Positions 50,056 to 58,467 of a stretch of 64,000 nt of DNA are shown piece after piece (within the stretch, counting starts at the first letter, position 1; every line of letters begins with the position of its first letter). The notes beneath the pieces are model-generated. The model was not told where the DNA came from. It did no database searches and saw only the letters and a list, made by a program, of their open reading frames with translations. The DNA is taken from positions 5,094,501-5,158,500 of the forward strand of contig NZ_CP069127.1 in assembly GCF_016811915.1 (NCBI RefSeq). The letters are read 5' to 3'. Position numbers and translations under genes: made by a program. The DNA is from Brevibacillus choshinensis. Its GTDB lineage: Bacteria > Bacillota > Bacilli > Brevibacillales > Brevibacillaceae.

Positions 50056-50967
50056 CTACTCCATTGCATTGTCCAGAAAATCAATGACACGCTTGGCGTA
50101 TTCATCCGGGACCAATGCGTAGCTGCGCACATGCCCGGCATCCGGGACAAACCAGATCGATGCTTTTTTGTCCGTCGCCAAGGCCCGCAGCCGTTCACTG
50201 TTGTCCGAAGGGATCGTCGAATCACCTGTGCCGTGGATGAAAAAGATCGGCTTCTTCGCCTTCTTGACGGCCAAATACGGCTTTACTTCGCGGGGATTGG
50301 CTCCCAAGAGGATCGGGCAAAGCGTCAAGATCAGCCAGTTGAACGGAAAACGGGGCAGGCCCGTCCATTGCGGCAAATTTTCTTGCAGGTACTCCCGCAG
50401 CGAATAAAACGGAGAGTCTGCGACAATCACGGATACTCGCTCGTCCGCTCCCCCTACCAGCAAGGAAGTAGCCGCCCCCATGGAAAAGCCGATGAGCCCG
50501 ATTGCGTACCCGGGCCGTCTCGCAGCAGCGAAATCAATCGCTCCGAGGAGGTCCTTCTGCTCCCGAAGTCCAATGGTCGTCAGGGACGGACTGGAATCAC
50601 CCGCATTGCGAAAATCAAACATCAGGACATCGTACCCTCTGGCGAGGAGCCTTGCTGCCAGCGAAAGTGCCGGGAGGTGGGGTTCCAGACGATTTTGACT
50701 GTATCCATGGGCAAAAATGAGCGTTCGACTTCGCGAAGCATACCCGTTTTGTTTTGCCGAGAAATACCAGCCCGAAAGTGAGATCGTTTCTTCCCGACTG
50801 GGAAAGCTGACCTCCTCCGTATGGTTGATGCCAAAATCTGCAGGTACCATATCGAGAGCCTTGCGAACGGGATGGGTCAGCCTCCACGCCACGTGAAAAG
50901 CGATGCCTGACGCAACGAACCCGAATAGCAGCAGCAGCCCTATGATCGTGAGCAGAATCGTACTCAT
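50056..50967 (-). CDS. Membrane-anchored alpha/beta hydrolase
   Basis: A 303-residue protein with one N-terminal membrane helix (about 3-27) and an alpha/beta hydrolase domain. The nucleophile Ser is in LIGFSMGAATS, the acid in HGTGDSTIPSDN, and the His in VPDAGHVRSYA; the oxyanion region FAHGYSQNR precedes. This is similar to YqkD-type hydrolases. The ATG shares ATGA with the stop of the dehydrogenase gene upstream (4-bp overlap, 50964-50967), so translation is coupled. Substrate unknown. Confidence 0.85.
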   Translation of the reverse strand: MSTILLTIIGLLLLFGFVASGIAFHVAWRLTHPVRKALDMVPADFGINHTEEVSFPSREETISLSGWYFSAKQNGYASRSRTLIFAHGYSQNRLEPHLPALSLAARLLARGYDVLMFDFRNAGDSSPSLTTIGLREQKDLLGAIDFAAARRPGYAIGLIGFSMGAATSLLVGGADERVSVIVADSPFYSLREYLQENLPQWTGLPRFPFNWLILTLCPILLGANPREVKPYLAVKKAKKPIFFIHGTGDSTIPSDNSERLRALATDKKASIWFVPDAGHVRSYALVPDEYAKRVIDFLDNAME

Positions 50968-51923
50968 AGCGCTGTCAGCGGCTTCTGACCTTCCAGTACA
51001 GCTACGATATTGGCTGCTGCCAGTCTCGCCATTTCCCCTCGCGTCTGTTCGGTAGCACTTCCGATGTGCGGGAGTGCTACGACGTTTGGCAAAGAGAGCA
51101 GCGGATGATTTGCCGGCACCGGCTCCTGCTGAAAAACATCCAGTCCTGCCGCCCATATCTGCTTTTTCACCAAGGCCTGATAAAGAGCCCCTTCATCCAC
51201 GGTGCCACCCCGAGACACATTGATAAAGACCGAGGTTGGCTTCATCCAGGAAAACTCCTTTTCACCCATTAGCAATCGCGTTTCTTCAGACAGAGGAGTC
51301 AGCAGCACGACGTAGTCGGATTCCCGAAGCAATACTTCCAAAGAAGCCAGCTGCGCTCCCGTTTCTGCTTCGGCCTGCTCCTTGCGATTTCTGTTGTGAT
51401 AGAGGATCCGCATGCCGAATCCTTTGGCACGCCTCGCCACCGCTTCCCCGATTCTGCCCATTCCGATTATCCCCAGGGTCGAGCCGTACACATTTTGCCC
51501 CGCCATCAATGACGGACTCCATGCGGTCCACTCGCCATTCAAAAGGAACCGATTGGCCTCCGTCAATCGCCTTCCCGTCGCCATCAGCAGGGCAAAAGCC
51601 AGATCAGCCGTCGCTTCTGTCAATACATCCGGCGTATTCGTCACCCAAATATCGCGCTCTTTGCATGCAGCGAGGTCGATATTGTCGTGCCCCACCGCCA
51701 TGTTTGCCACGACGCGAAGCTGTTTGGCACGATTCAGCAGTTCTTCATCGACGCGTTCCGTCAGCATCGTCAGGATCGCGTCTGCCTCCTCCACTCTTTT
51801 CAACAGCAGATCACGTGGAATCGGCTCATCCCGCTCCCACACGTCTACCTCGGCTACTGTCTTTAGCAAGGAAATGGCTTCACTCGCTACTTGCCTCGTC
51901 ACTAACACCTTTGGCTTCTTCAT
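50964..51923 (-). CDS. D-isomer 2-hydroxyacid dehydrogenase (glyoxylate/hydroxypyruvate reductase type)
   Basis: A 319-residue NAD(P)-dependent dehydrogenase. Rossmann motif LGIIGMGRIGEAVARRAKGF near residue 145; catalytic triad Arg in FINVSRGGTVDE, Glu in FQQEPVPANHP and His in LPHIGSATEQTR. The Glu-Pro/His-x-Gly-Ser pattern fits glyoxylate or hydroxypyruvate reductases. GGAGGCCGG precedes the ATG at 51921-51923, which lies inside the 3' end of yutH (44-bp overlap), giving a three-gene coupled operon yutH, dehydrogenase, hydrolase. Confidence 0.9.
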   Translation of the reverse strand: MKKPKVLVTRQVASEAISLLKTVAEVDVWERDEPIPRDLLLKRVEEADAILTMLTERVDEELLNRAKQLRVVANMAVGHDNIDLAACKERDIWVTNTPDVLTEATADLAFALLMATGRRLTEANRFLLNGEWTAWSPSLMAGQNVYGSTLGIIGMGRIGEAVARRAKGFGMRILYHNRNRKEQAEAETGAQLASLEVLLRESDYVVLLTPLSEETRLLMGEKEFSWMKPTSVFINVSRGGTVDEGALYQALVKKQIWAAGLDVFQQEPVPANHPLLSLPNVVALPHIGSATEQTRGEMARLAAANIVAVLEGQKPLTAL

Positions 51924-52965
51924 TTTCCGGCCTCCACAACCAATCGATTTGTGGAATGGACGCGCCGTACCGCTCTGCAACCAGTTGTGGATACCGACGG
52001 AGTGCCTCTTCCATTTTTGCCAGCTCGTCTTCCAGCAGAGATTGCCATACAGTCCCGTTCACTTCCAGCTTTTCTTCATCGGGAAGCTCCTGATACGACT
52101 CCACTAGCTTGAGAAATCTCCCTGGATAGAGCATCAGCCCGTACACGACGGCATACTCCTCTGGCATCAGCGGCGACACGCTGTTGTAGCCATCGAGGAA
52201 GCTTGCCGCATTTTCATCCTGCCAGCCATTTCGCTTCGTCTCCGCCTTCAGCCATTGGCCTATGTCACGAGAGCGCATGTCGAGCACCCAGTTCCATTCT
52301 CCAGCCACCAGTCGTGCATCCTTCTCATTCCATAGCATATACCCTTGATCAAAATTTTGGTAGGCAACTTTCCCATACTGCGCGGATTCCTTGACTACCT
52401 TGTCATAGCCTGCCGCGAGCACATAATGAACAGCGGTCTCTCCCAGATGATGCACGTACGTGAAGCTGGTCAATAAAAACTCATCCATGGCGGTCAGCTC
52501 GCCATCCAGCTCCCCCAGCTCATCGCGAAACTCACTGTAGTGGCGCAGCTTTCTCCTCCACATGCCGGGCCAGCTGCCCAAAGAGCTGTAGGGGATAAAC
52601 AATTTTTCACCTTTTAGCGTACTGGTGGACAGATGAAACTTCGCCAAGGATTCACCGATGGAAAAGTAAAGGTCCTGCGGTTTCCCTTCCCGCACTCCCC
52701 TGTACAGGTAATACAGCTGATCATCCGCAACGATATGCCCTTGGCCCCCTACGGTCTTGACCAGCTTAAGCATGCCGAGGTCCTGCTGGGTGCTGAGGTG
52801 CTTGCGTACACGTTCTACAAATTTGCTCTTGTATTTATATCCTTCCGGTGCTTCGAACAGGTAAAACAATCCCTTGTCTGTCTTCAGCACCTTGCTCGCT
52901 CCGTTCGAGCGAACATCTTCCAGGAGAAATCCGTATTGCTCTTCCAACAATTGTTTGTCGTCCAT
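51880..52965 (-). CDS. yutH: Spore coat CotS/YutH-family protein
   Basis: A 361-residue kinase-like-fold protein of the CotS family. The opening MDDKQLLEEQYGFLLEDVRS, the IGESLAKFHLST segment and YQNFDQGYMLWNEKDARLVAGEW (in place of the kinase catalytic loop) resemble YutH. LDMRSRDIGQWLKA corresponds to the D-x-x-x-D region. AAGGAGAGTGAG precedes the ATG at 52963-52965. CotS relatives are spore coat components made in the mother cell, so sigma-E/K control is expected though no clear promoter was found. Heads the coupled operon. Confidence 0.85.
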   Translation of the reverse strand: MDDKQLLEEQYGFLLEDVRSNGASKVLKTDKGLFYLFEAPEGYKYKSKFVERVRKHLSTQQDLGMLKLVKTVGGQGHIVADDQLYYLYRGVREGKPQDLYFSIGESLAKFHLSTSTLKGEKLFIPYSSLGSWPGMWRRKLRHYSEFRDELGELDGELTAMDEFLLTSFTYVHHLGETAVHYVLAAGYDKVVKESAQYGKVAYQNFDQGYMLWNEKDARLVAGEWNWVLDMRSRDIGQWLKAETKRNGWQDENAASFLDGYNSVSPLMPEEYAVVYGLMLYPGRFLKLVESYQELPDEEKLEVNGTVWQSLLEDELAKMEEALRRYPQLVAERYGASIPQIDWLWRPENEEAKGVSDEASSE

Positions 52966-53082
52966 CGATCTCACTCTCCTTGCAGACCTTACATGGCGCA
53001 TAGTATGTAGCGACATCGGGATAGGTGCCTATCTCGTTGCAGATACTAGCCGCATGGCCAAAAGGACAAGGGAGGGTAAAAA

Positions 53083-53598
53083 ATGGGCGAGCATCCACTA
53101 AACAGTGAATCCTGCCTGAATGTCGTCATTGAGTTATTGGATAAGCGTGGCGTCAGTCTGGATGACATCGCAGAGATTGTGTTTTTCCTGCAAACCAACT
53201 ATGTTCCTGATCTGACAAAGGACATGTGTATGGAGAGCGTGAAGGCGGTTTTGAAAAAGAGGGAAGTGCAAAATGCGCTCTTAACAGGCATTCAGCTGGA
53301 TATTCTGGCGGAAGAAAAGAAGCTTTTGCCCCCGCTTCAATCCATCATCGAGGCGGATGAGCCGCTCTACGGTGTGGATGAAGTCCTGGCGCTCGCGATC
53401 GTCAATTTGTACGGCAGCATCGGTTTTACCAACTTTGGTTATGTAGACAAATTAAAGCACGGAAAGCTGGAATATCTGAATGACAAGAGAAACGGCGTGC
53501 ATACCTTCCTCGACGATTTGGTGGGGGCGATTGCTGCAGCTGCTTCGAGCCGAATCGCCCACCGCCAAAAACAACAAGAGGAATGCCTAGAGAGTTAG
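53083..53598 (+). CDS. yutG: Phosphatidylglycerophosphatase A-like protein YutG
   Basis: A 171-residue PgpA-family protein lacking the four-helix membrane form seen in E. coli, as in YutG. The catalytic-type residues lie in DEVLALAIVNLYGSIGFTNFGYVDK and the downstream NDKRNGVHTFLDDLVGAIAAA. GGGAGGGTAAAAA precedes the ATG. The 3' end overlaps the convergent yutF by 12 bp. A lipid phosphatase role is assumed from the family; Bacillus YutG is not well studied. Confidence 0.85.
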   Translation: MGEHPLNSESCLNVVIELLDKRGVSLDDIAEIVFFLQTNYVPDLTKDMCMESVKAVLKKREVQNALLTGIQLDILAEEKKLLPPLQSIIEADEPLYGVDEVLALAIVNLYGSIGFTNFGYVDKLKHGKLEYLNDKRNGVHTFLDDLVGAIAAAASSRIAHRQKQQEECLES

Positions 53599-54372
53599 TC
53601 TTTGCATCCACTCCATGAGATCCTCGGCAATATGCGTAGGGCGGGCAGGATGGACTCCTGCTTCCTCTCGGGTCGAATAACCCGTCAGCACGAGCAGACT
53701 GTCCAGCCCACTGTTGGCTCCCGCTTCGATATCCGTATACAGATTGTCGCCAACGATCAAGGTCTCATCGGCACGTGTCCCCAGAATATCCATGGCGTAG
53801 TTTACGATGAGCGACTGAGGCTTGCCGATGACAATCGGCTTTGTCGCGGAGGCCACGGAGACAGCCGCTACGAGGGAACCATTCCCGGGGTACAAGCCAT
53901 GTTCCGTTGGCAGTGCAGCATCTGCATTGGTTGCAAGCAAAACCGCTCCGGATCGAACCGCACGAGTAGCCGTCGCCAGTTTTTCATAGGTGAAAGCACG
54001 ATCGATGCCGACCACTACATAATCGGGGGAATCCCCCGAAATCTCAAAGCCGTTTGCCATGAGCTGCTCTCGCAAACCATCCTCGCCGATCATGTAGACC
54101 TTCGCGCCTGCTGCTGCGTTTTCTCTGAGGTATTGAGCAGTAGCCATACTGGAGGTATACACATCTGCGGGCTCCGCATCGATCCCCATCGCACATAACC
54201 GTTCGGCTACATGCTCTTGAGAAGCGGACGAGTTGTTGGTCAAGTACAGGAAAGGAATACGCTGTTCCTTCAGGTAGGAAATGAAGGCTGCTGCTCCTGG
54301 GATAGCTTGGCCGCCACGATAAATCGTACCATCCAAATCCAGCAAATAGCCTTTGTAGGCAGTCGAAGTCAT
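53587..54372 (-). CDS. yutF: HAD-family phosphatase YutF (NagD type)
   Basis: A 261-residue NagD-type HAD phosphatase. Motif I GYLLDLDGTIYRGGQ with the nucleophile and acid Asp, motif II LYLTNNSSAS, Lys in GKPQSLIVNYA and motif IV IVGDNLYTDIEAGANSG are all present. It matches YutF in size and position. GGGGATCAG precedes the ATG at 54370-54372. It is a broad-range cytosolic phosphatase; natural substrate unknown. Convergent with yutG. Confidence 0.9.
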   Translation of the reverse strand: MTSTAYKGYLLDLDGTIYRGGQAIPGAAAFISYLKEQRIPFLYLTNNSSASQEHVAERLCAMGIDAEPADVYTSSMATAQYLRENAAAGAKVYMIGEDGLREQLMANGFEISGDSPDYVVVGIDRAFTYEKLATATRAVRSGAVLLATNADAALPTEHGLYPGNGSLVAAVSVASATKPIVIGKPQSLIVNYAMDILGTRADETLIVGDNLYTDIEAGANSGLDSLLVLTGYSTREEAGVHPARPTHIAEDLMEWMQRLTL

Positions 54373-54428
54373 CAGTCTGATCCCCTTTGGAGTCATGTCA
54401 TTTGCTGCTGCGTTGCTTTTTCCCAAAC

Positions 54429-54458
54429 AAAAATCCACCCGCCATGGAGTGGATTTTA
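54429..54458 (-). terminator. Terminator of the SufR-like gene
   Basis: AAAATCCAC/GTGGATTTTTG on the minus strand, between this gene and yutF. Confidence 0.85.
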
Positions 54459-54477
54459 CATGGGTGAAAAGCAGCCG

Positions 54478-55110
54478 TCAGCTCTTTTGCTGCTTCACTT
54501 CAAACACGCATTTGTCCCCGCCTTTTGCCATGCAGGAGGTCTGTTCCACATTGGCATCCAGCACTCGGCGGAACAAGGACAATTCACAGTTGCAGGCCTG
54601 GTTGAATTCACGAGCCACTTGGGAGATCGGACAGTTGTACTCCTGAATGCGGTAGCCTTCCCCGGCCGGATCCTTTTCCCACTCCACCATGTAGCCTTTA
54701 TCGTTCTGCAGCTCAGCAAGCTTTGCTACCCGGTCTTCGAGTTCCCCTTGCATATGAGCCCGATAAGATTCTTCGAGACGGTTTTCCCGCCTGCGAAACA
54801 GCATCTCCACTTTCCCGATGCCATCCATATCCTTCAGGTCTTGCAGAAAATCTAAAGTCAAATGAGAATAATTGCGCGGAAACAGCTCGTCTGCTTCCTG
54901 CGACAAGGAATATACATTGGTTGGACGTCCCATCGCTTGTCGAACAAGCGTAGACTTGATCAAGTTGTCCCTCTCGAGGGTATTCAGATGGCGTCTTACT
55001 GCCATTTCTGTAATTCCAAGCTCAACAGCCATGTCACTAACCGACAGCGAGCCTTTCACCTTGAGCATGTGGAGAATTTGGTCACGGGTGGACGTTCCTT
55101 CATTTGTCAT
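54478..55110 (-). CDS. SufR-like Fe-S-sensing winged-helix regulator
   Basis: A 210-residue regulator with a DeoR/ArsR-type winged helix at 5-70 (LSVSDMAVELGITEMAVRRH, then MGRPTNVYSLS for the wing) and a C-terminal Cys domain. Cys fall at 160, 173, 175, 193 and 201: YNCPISQVAREFNQACNC, TSCMAKGG and KCVFE. The C-x12-C-type spacing and the YNCPI start match SufR, which holds a [4Fe-4S] cluster and represses suf genes. No suf operon is in the window, but Fe-S genes (yutI, the HesB type, lipA) are close. Start ATG at 55108-55110 after GGCGGTGA. Confidence 0.8.
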   Translation of the reverse strand: MTNEGTSTRDQILHMLKVKGSLSVSDMAVELGITEMAVRRHLNTLERDNLIKSTLVRQAMGRPTNVYSLSQEADELFPRNYSHLTLDFLQDLKDMDGIGKVEMLFRRRENRLEESYRAHMQGELEDRVAKLAELQNDKGYMVEWEKDPAGEGYRIQEYNCPISQVAREFNQACNCELSLFRRVLDANVEQTSCMAKGGDKCVFEVKQQKS

Positions 55111-55210
55111 ACGTATCACCGCCCTTTCTCCCTATTGTAGCGGATTAGGTGGCATTAGTAAACTAATGAAAGGGTTTTGTATAAAAAATCCGCTAGCGTC
55201 ATTTTTTCTT

Positions 55211-55645
55211 TTAAAACAGTTCTTTATCCAAAAAGGCCCGCACAGCCGGTTCAAACTGACGCAGAGCCGTTTCTGCTTCGACAACCAGTGCAAACATCTC
55301 ATCTGCCGGGACATTTGTATACTCATTTACCAAATGCTTGCGGAATTCGGCAACCCTTGTCAGGATCACTGCCTGATCCCCCGTGATCACCTGCTCGTCG
55401 CGCAAAATTTCCACAATGTCGCTGTAGCTGCCGGGATCGCGCATGATAAAGCCGTCGATCAGAGCATTCCCTACATCGACGATCCCCTCGATGGACAAGT
55501 GCAGGGCCCGCTCCATCGCAGCAACAGCCACTTCGTCCGCCAAAACCGTTTCTGCTCCCCGTTCCTTCAGCTTGTCAAGCACGTCAAGCATGGAAGACAT
55601 ATATGACAAAACTTGGTCAATTCGTTTCGTATTCACATCGTACAT
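55211..55645 (-). CDS. yutE: DUF86/HepT-like protein YutE
   Basis: A 144-residue all-helical HEPN-superfamily protein matching YutE. HepT toxins carry an Rx4-6H RNase motif; here the site reads FRKHLVNEYTNV, with Asn where HepT has the catalytic His, so toxin activity is unlikely. No MntA-like antitoxin gene is adjacent. TAAGGAGAATTATTT precedes the ATG and overlaps the stop of the small upstream membrane-peptide gene, so the two are co-translated. Function unknown. Confidence 0.85.
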   Translation of the reverse strand: MYDVNTKRIDQVLSYMSSMLDVLDKLKERGAETVLADEVAVAAMERALHLSIEGIVDVGNALIDGFIMRDPGSYSDIVEILRDEQVITGDQAVILTRVAEFRKHLVNEYTNVPADEMFALVVEAETALRQFEPAVRAFLDKELF

Positions 55646-55657
55646 AAATAATTCTCC

Positions 55658-55765
55658 TTACTTTCGCTTTTTTGCTTTGCGCTTTGCGTAGTAAATCGTA
55701 AACACAAAAGTCAGCACGAGGACGAGAAGCACCAATTCCCCTTCCTGCAAATAGGAATTGTTCAC
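55658..55765 (-). CDS. 35-residue single-span membrane peptide
   Basis: A small gene with AGAGGTGAAACCC before a GTG start at 55763-55765. The product has a short polar head MNNSYLQEGE, one hydrophobic helix LVLLVLVLTFVFTIYY and a strongly basic tail AKRKAKKRK. It lies 12 bp before yutE. The topology (outside N-terminus, basic inside tail) and the ribosome binding site argue that it is translated. Similar tiny membrane peptides often modulate membrane complexes; no partner is known. Confidence 0.7.
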   Translation of the reverse strand: MNNSYLQEGELVLLVLVLTFVFTIYYAKRKAKKRK

Positions 55766-55886
55766 GGGTTTCACCTCTTTTCAACCAACAGTATACCAAA
55801 TTTGTCCGGGCGAACGCGACAGCTTGTACTTTATGATACAATGGTGGGGTGAATTTTTTACCGGCACAAGGGAGGAACACACCACT

Positions 55887-56861
55887 ATGGAACGCGAACT
55901 GGCACTGGAAATCGTGCGTGTAACGGAGATGGCTGCCCTCGCCTCCTCTCACTGGATGGGAAGAGGGAAAAAGAACGAGGCGGATGGAGCAGCGACCCAG
56001 GCCATGCGCGCCATGTTTGACACGATCAACATGCGAGGAACGGTCGTGATTGGCGAAGGTGAGTTGGACGAAGCCCCTATGCTCTACATCGGGGAAAAGC
56101 TGGGAAATCCGGACGCTGATGGGCCAGAAGTGGACGTAGCTGTCGATCCTCTGGAAGGAACCACGATCGTTGCCAAAGGTCATAACAACGCGATGTCTGT
56201 CATCGCCATTGGCGACCGGGGAACCTTGCTGCATGCACCTGATATGTACATGATGAAAATGGCTGTGGGGAAACGAGCGGCAGGGAAAATCAACCTTTAC
56301 GATCCCGTGGATAAAATGATAGAGGTCGTAGCAGAGGCAAACAACAAGCGAATATCCGATGTAACCGTAATCGTTCAGGAGCGTGAACGTCATCAGGAGA
56401 TTATCGATGCTGTCCGTGAAAAAGGCGCCCGCGTAAAGCTGTTTGGTGACGGCGACGTAGGAGCTGCTATCGCTGCCTGCCTGCCGCAAACCGGGATAGA
56501 CCTGTTCCTCGGCATCGGCGGAGCACCAGAAGGCGTCATCAGCGCGGCAGCGATCAAGTGTCTGGGCGGCGACATGCAAGCTGTACTCAAACCGCAAAAC
56601 GATGGCGAACGGGAACGCTGCATCAAAATGGGACTCTCGAATCCCGAGCAGCTGCTTGCCCTTCATGACATGGTCAAAGGCGAAGATGCGATTTTTGCAG
56701 CCACCGGCGTCTCCGATGGCGAATTGCTGCAGGGCGTTCGTTACCTCGGTGACGACATGGTCGAGACTCATTCCATCGTGATGCGTGCACAGACCAAGAC
56801 GATCCGCTTTGTCCGTGCTTTGCACAATGTCGAACACAAACCTAATCTCTTATGGAAGTAG
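55887..56861 (+). CDS. glpX: Fructose-1,6-bisphosphatase class II GlpX
   Basis: A 324-residue Mn/Mg-dependent phosphatase of gluconeogenesis. GTVVIGEGELDEAPMLYIGE, the metal-binding DVAVDPLEGTTIVAKG and the LGIGGAPEGVISAAAIKCLGG segment are diagnostic of GlpX. AGGGAGGAAC lies 10-12 bases before the ATG at 55887. The DUF3055 gene follows after 10 bp. It is divergent from the small membrane peptide-yutE pair. Confidence 0.95.
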   Translation: MERELALEIVRVTEMAALASSHWMGRGKKNEADGAATQAMRAMFDTINMRGTVVIGEGELDEAPMLYIGEKLGNPDADGPEVDVAVDPLEGTTIVAKGHNNAMSVIAIGDRGTLLHAPDMYMMKMAVGKRAAGKINLYDPVDKMIEVVAEANNKRISDVTVIVQERERHQEIIDAVREKGARVKLFGDGDVGAAIAACLPQTGIDLFLGIGGAPEGVISAAAIKCLGGDMQAVLKPQNDGERERCIKMGLSNPEQLLALHDMVKGEDAIFAATGVSDGELLQGVRYLGDDMVETHSIVMRAQTKTIRFVRALHNVEHKPNLLWK

Positions 56862-56871
56862 AGGGAAACAC

Positions 56872-57138
56872 ATGGCTGATTTGTTTTACCTGTATGACGA
56901 GCCTGAGGATACCAAGACACGCTTCGTCAGCTTTATGGCAGAATCCACTCGTTTTGACCTTGCCATCACCACCACCAACCGCTTTTACGGCAAAAAGCTG
57001 GTGATCAACATCCAAAATGGGCGCTCTGCCATCATCGGCAAAGATGACCTGGATGAAGAAGGCTACATCGAGTTTGCTTTTAACTTGAATGAACAGGAAG
57101 CAGAGGAATTGAAAACATTCTTGGAAACCGTCATTTAA
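56872..57138 (+). CDS. DUF3055-family small protein
   Basis: An 88-residue soluble protein: MADLFYLYDEPEDTKTRFVS followed by NRFYGKKLVINIQNGRSAII and DDLDEEGYIEFAFNL, matching the DUF3055 family of Bacilli, usually named for similarity to cytosolic proteins of unknown role. TAGAGGGAAACAC precedes the ATG. It is in an operon with glpX and is followed by a strong terminator. Confidence 0.85.
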   Translation: MADLFYLYDEPEDTKTRFVSFMAESTRFDLAITTTNRFYGKKLVINIQNGRSAIIGKDDLDEEGYIEFAFNLNEQEAEELKTFLETVI

Positions 57139-57144
57139 TCACGA

Positions 57145-57186
57145 AAAAGAGAAGGGGGAGCAGCTCGAACGAGCCCTCCCCTTTTT
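57145..57186 (+). terminator. Terminator of the glpX operon
   Basis: AAGGGGGAG/CTCCCCTTTTT stem-loop. Confidence 0.85.
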
Positions 57187-57302
57187 CATATGCACTCCTC
57201 ATGGACGATTGCCCATTTCATGCCGGACAATGCTCCAGACGGGCGAATGACTCGTATACTGCTACTGCACAGACAGACAACGAGAGGAGTGCAATTCGCA
57301 AG

Positions 57303-57605
57303 ATGCAACCAAATCAATATGATCAACAGCCACAATATTACTCACCTGAGCAGGGATACCAAATGATTCCTGAAGATCAGGCACATCCTGTCCTTTTCGG
57401 TGGGAGACGACGTCCTGACGTATCCTTCATCGTGCCCATCCAACCATTTCCCCCTACTTGGGGATGGAACCCCTGGAGTCCCTGGTGCCCTTGGACTCCC
57501 TGGTATCCCTGGGGAGTATGGGGCGGTGTCGGCGGCCCGGGCGGTATCGGCGGCTTCGGCGGTATCGGCGGCCCGGGAGGTATCGGTGGCTTCGGCGGCT
57601 GGTAA
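57303..57605 (+). CDS. Gly-, Trp- and Pro-rich low-complexity protein
   Basis: A 100-residue protein starting MQPNQYDQQPQYYSPEQGYQ, with GAGGAG 13 bases upstream of the ATG at 57303. Residues about 50-75 form a Trp-Pro ladder (WGWNPWSPWCPWTPWYPWGV), and the last 27 residues are GGxGG repeats alternating Phe, Ile and Pro (GGPGGIGGFGGIGGPGGIGG). The Gln/Tyr/Pro head recalls coat and exosporium proteins such as CotX/CotT types. A surface or spore-coat structural role is inferred; no leader is seen. Confidence 0.7.
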   Translation: MQPNQYDQQPQYYSPEQGYQMIPEDQAHPVLFGGRRRPDVSFIVPIQPFPPTWGWNPWSPWCPWTPWYPWGVWGGVGGPGGIGGFGGIGGPGGIGGFGGW

Positions 57606-57654
57606 GCCCGCCCATCTCTAACAAATCATTAGCTGCGACAACCCTATTCCCAAT

Positions 57655-57696
57655 AAAAAGGCATTCAAACGCCATTTCGGCTTTGAATGCTTTTTT
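57655..57696. terminator. Bidirectional terminator
   Basis: AAAAAGGCATTCAAA/TTTGAATGCTTTTTTT between the Gly-rich gene and the convergent yutD. Confidence 0.88.
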
Positions 57697-57728
57697 TCAT
57701 GCAAGAGCTTTTTTATGATTGGATCTGC

Positions 57729-58343
57729 TTACGATTCGCGTTTTGGCGGATTCGATCCTGTAGGCACTTTGTCGCGCTCACGGTTCGGTCTCATTTGGTT
57801 AGGGCGGCGATCCTTCCCTTGCTCCCTGCCGTTTTTATCCGGCTTATCCTTGGAGAACTTGGGCTTGTCATGTCGGTCATTTCGACCTGGGGTGCCGTTG
57901 CTGCGTTCTGTCCGCTCTTGTTTGTTTTGGCGTGGGTGGAATCGACGGCGCTCTTTGCGCTCGCCGTACGACTGTGCATGCTCGTCGCGGCTGTTGTCCT
58001 GCCGCAAGTCGATGATGCCTTCCATTCCCGCATCATCTTGACCACTCTGGCTGTCCTCTGGTCCCAGAAATGATTTCACTTTCCGCAAAACAAAATACGG
58101 GCATCCAAAGTTACAGAATTCCTGCAGATACTCATCCAAAGCGGAGATCCGCTGCTCGAACGGCACTTTGCGGTTGAGGTCTGTATAAAATCCCCGTAGT
58201 CGAAGCTGGCCATATCCCCAGTCCCCTACGATGTAATCGTATTTATCCAGGATATCGCTGTAGCGCTCCTTGAATGCTTCCGGGTTCCAGCCATCGCGAT
58301 TTTCTTCCATGACTTCATAAGTACCGGCTTGCGTGCGAATCAA
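57729..58343 (-). CDS. yutD: YutD-like protein (DUF1027) with long disordered tail
   Basis: A 204-residue protein. The TTG start at 58341-58343 is chosen because TAAGGAGGAAG lies 9 bases upstream and the product MIRTQAGTYEVMEENRDGWN then aligns with YutD. The conserved core (about 1-90) has KYDYIVGDWGYGQLRLRGFY and EFCNFGCPYFVLRKVKSFLG, with a C-x3-C pair. The remaining 110 residues are a charged, Arg/Lys/Asp/Asn/Pro-rich tail without hydrophobic core, much longer than in Bacillus. YutD function is unknown; the basic tail could bind nucleic acid. Confidence 0.85.
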   Translation of the reverse strand: MIRTQAGTYEVMEENRDGWNPEAFKERYSDILDKYDYIVGDWGYGQLRLRGFYTDLNRKVPFEQRISALDEYLQEFCNFGCPYFVLRKVKSFLGPEDSQSGQDDAGMEGIIDLRQDNSRDEHAQSYGERKERRRFHPRQNKQERTERSNGTPGRNDRHDKPKFSKDKPDKNGREQGKDRRPNQMRPNRERDKVPTGSNPPKRES

Positions 58344-58467
58344 GTCCGCTTCCTCCTTACACACATATGCTACGTCCATCTTACCATAATTCATGCAGCA
58401 AGACATAAAATTCCCACGAAAACAGCAGTTGTATGCTGGACATTCTATCGTGTAGGGGGTGTTTCCA

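Noticed and set aside
55211-55645. HepT/MntA toxin-antitoxin system
   Set aside because: The HepT-like motif lacks its His and no nucleotidyltransferase antitoxin is adjacent.
55617-56837. 406-codon minus-strand open frame opposite glpX
   Set aside because: Antisense to glpX, no ribosome binding site and no recognisable motif.
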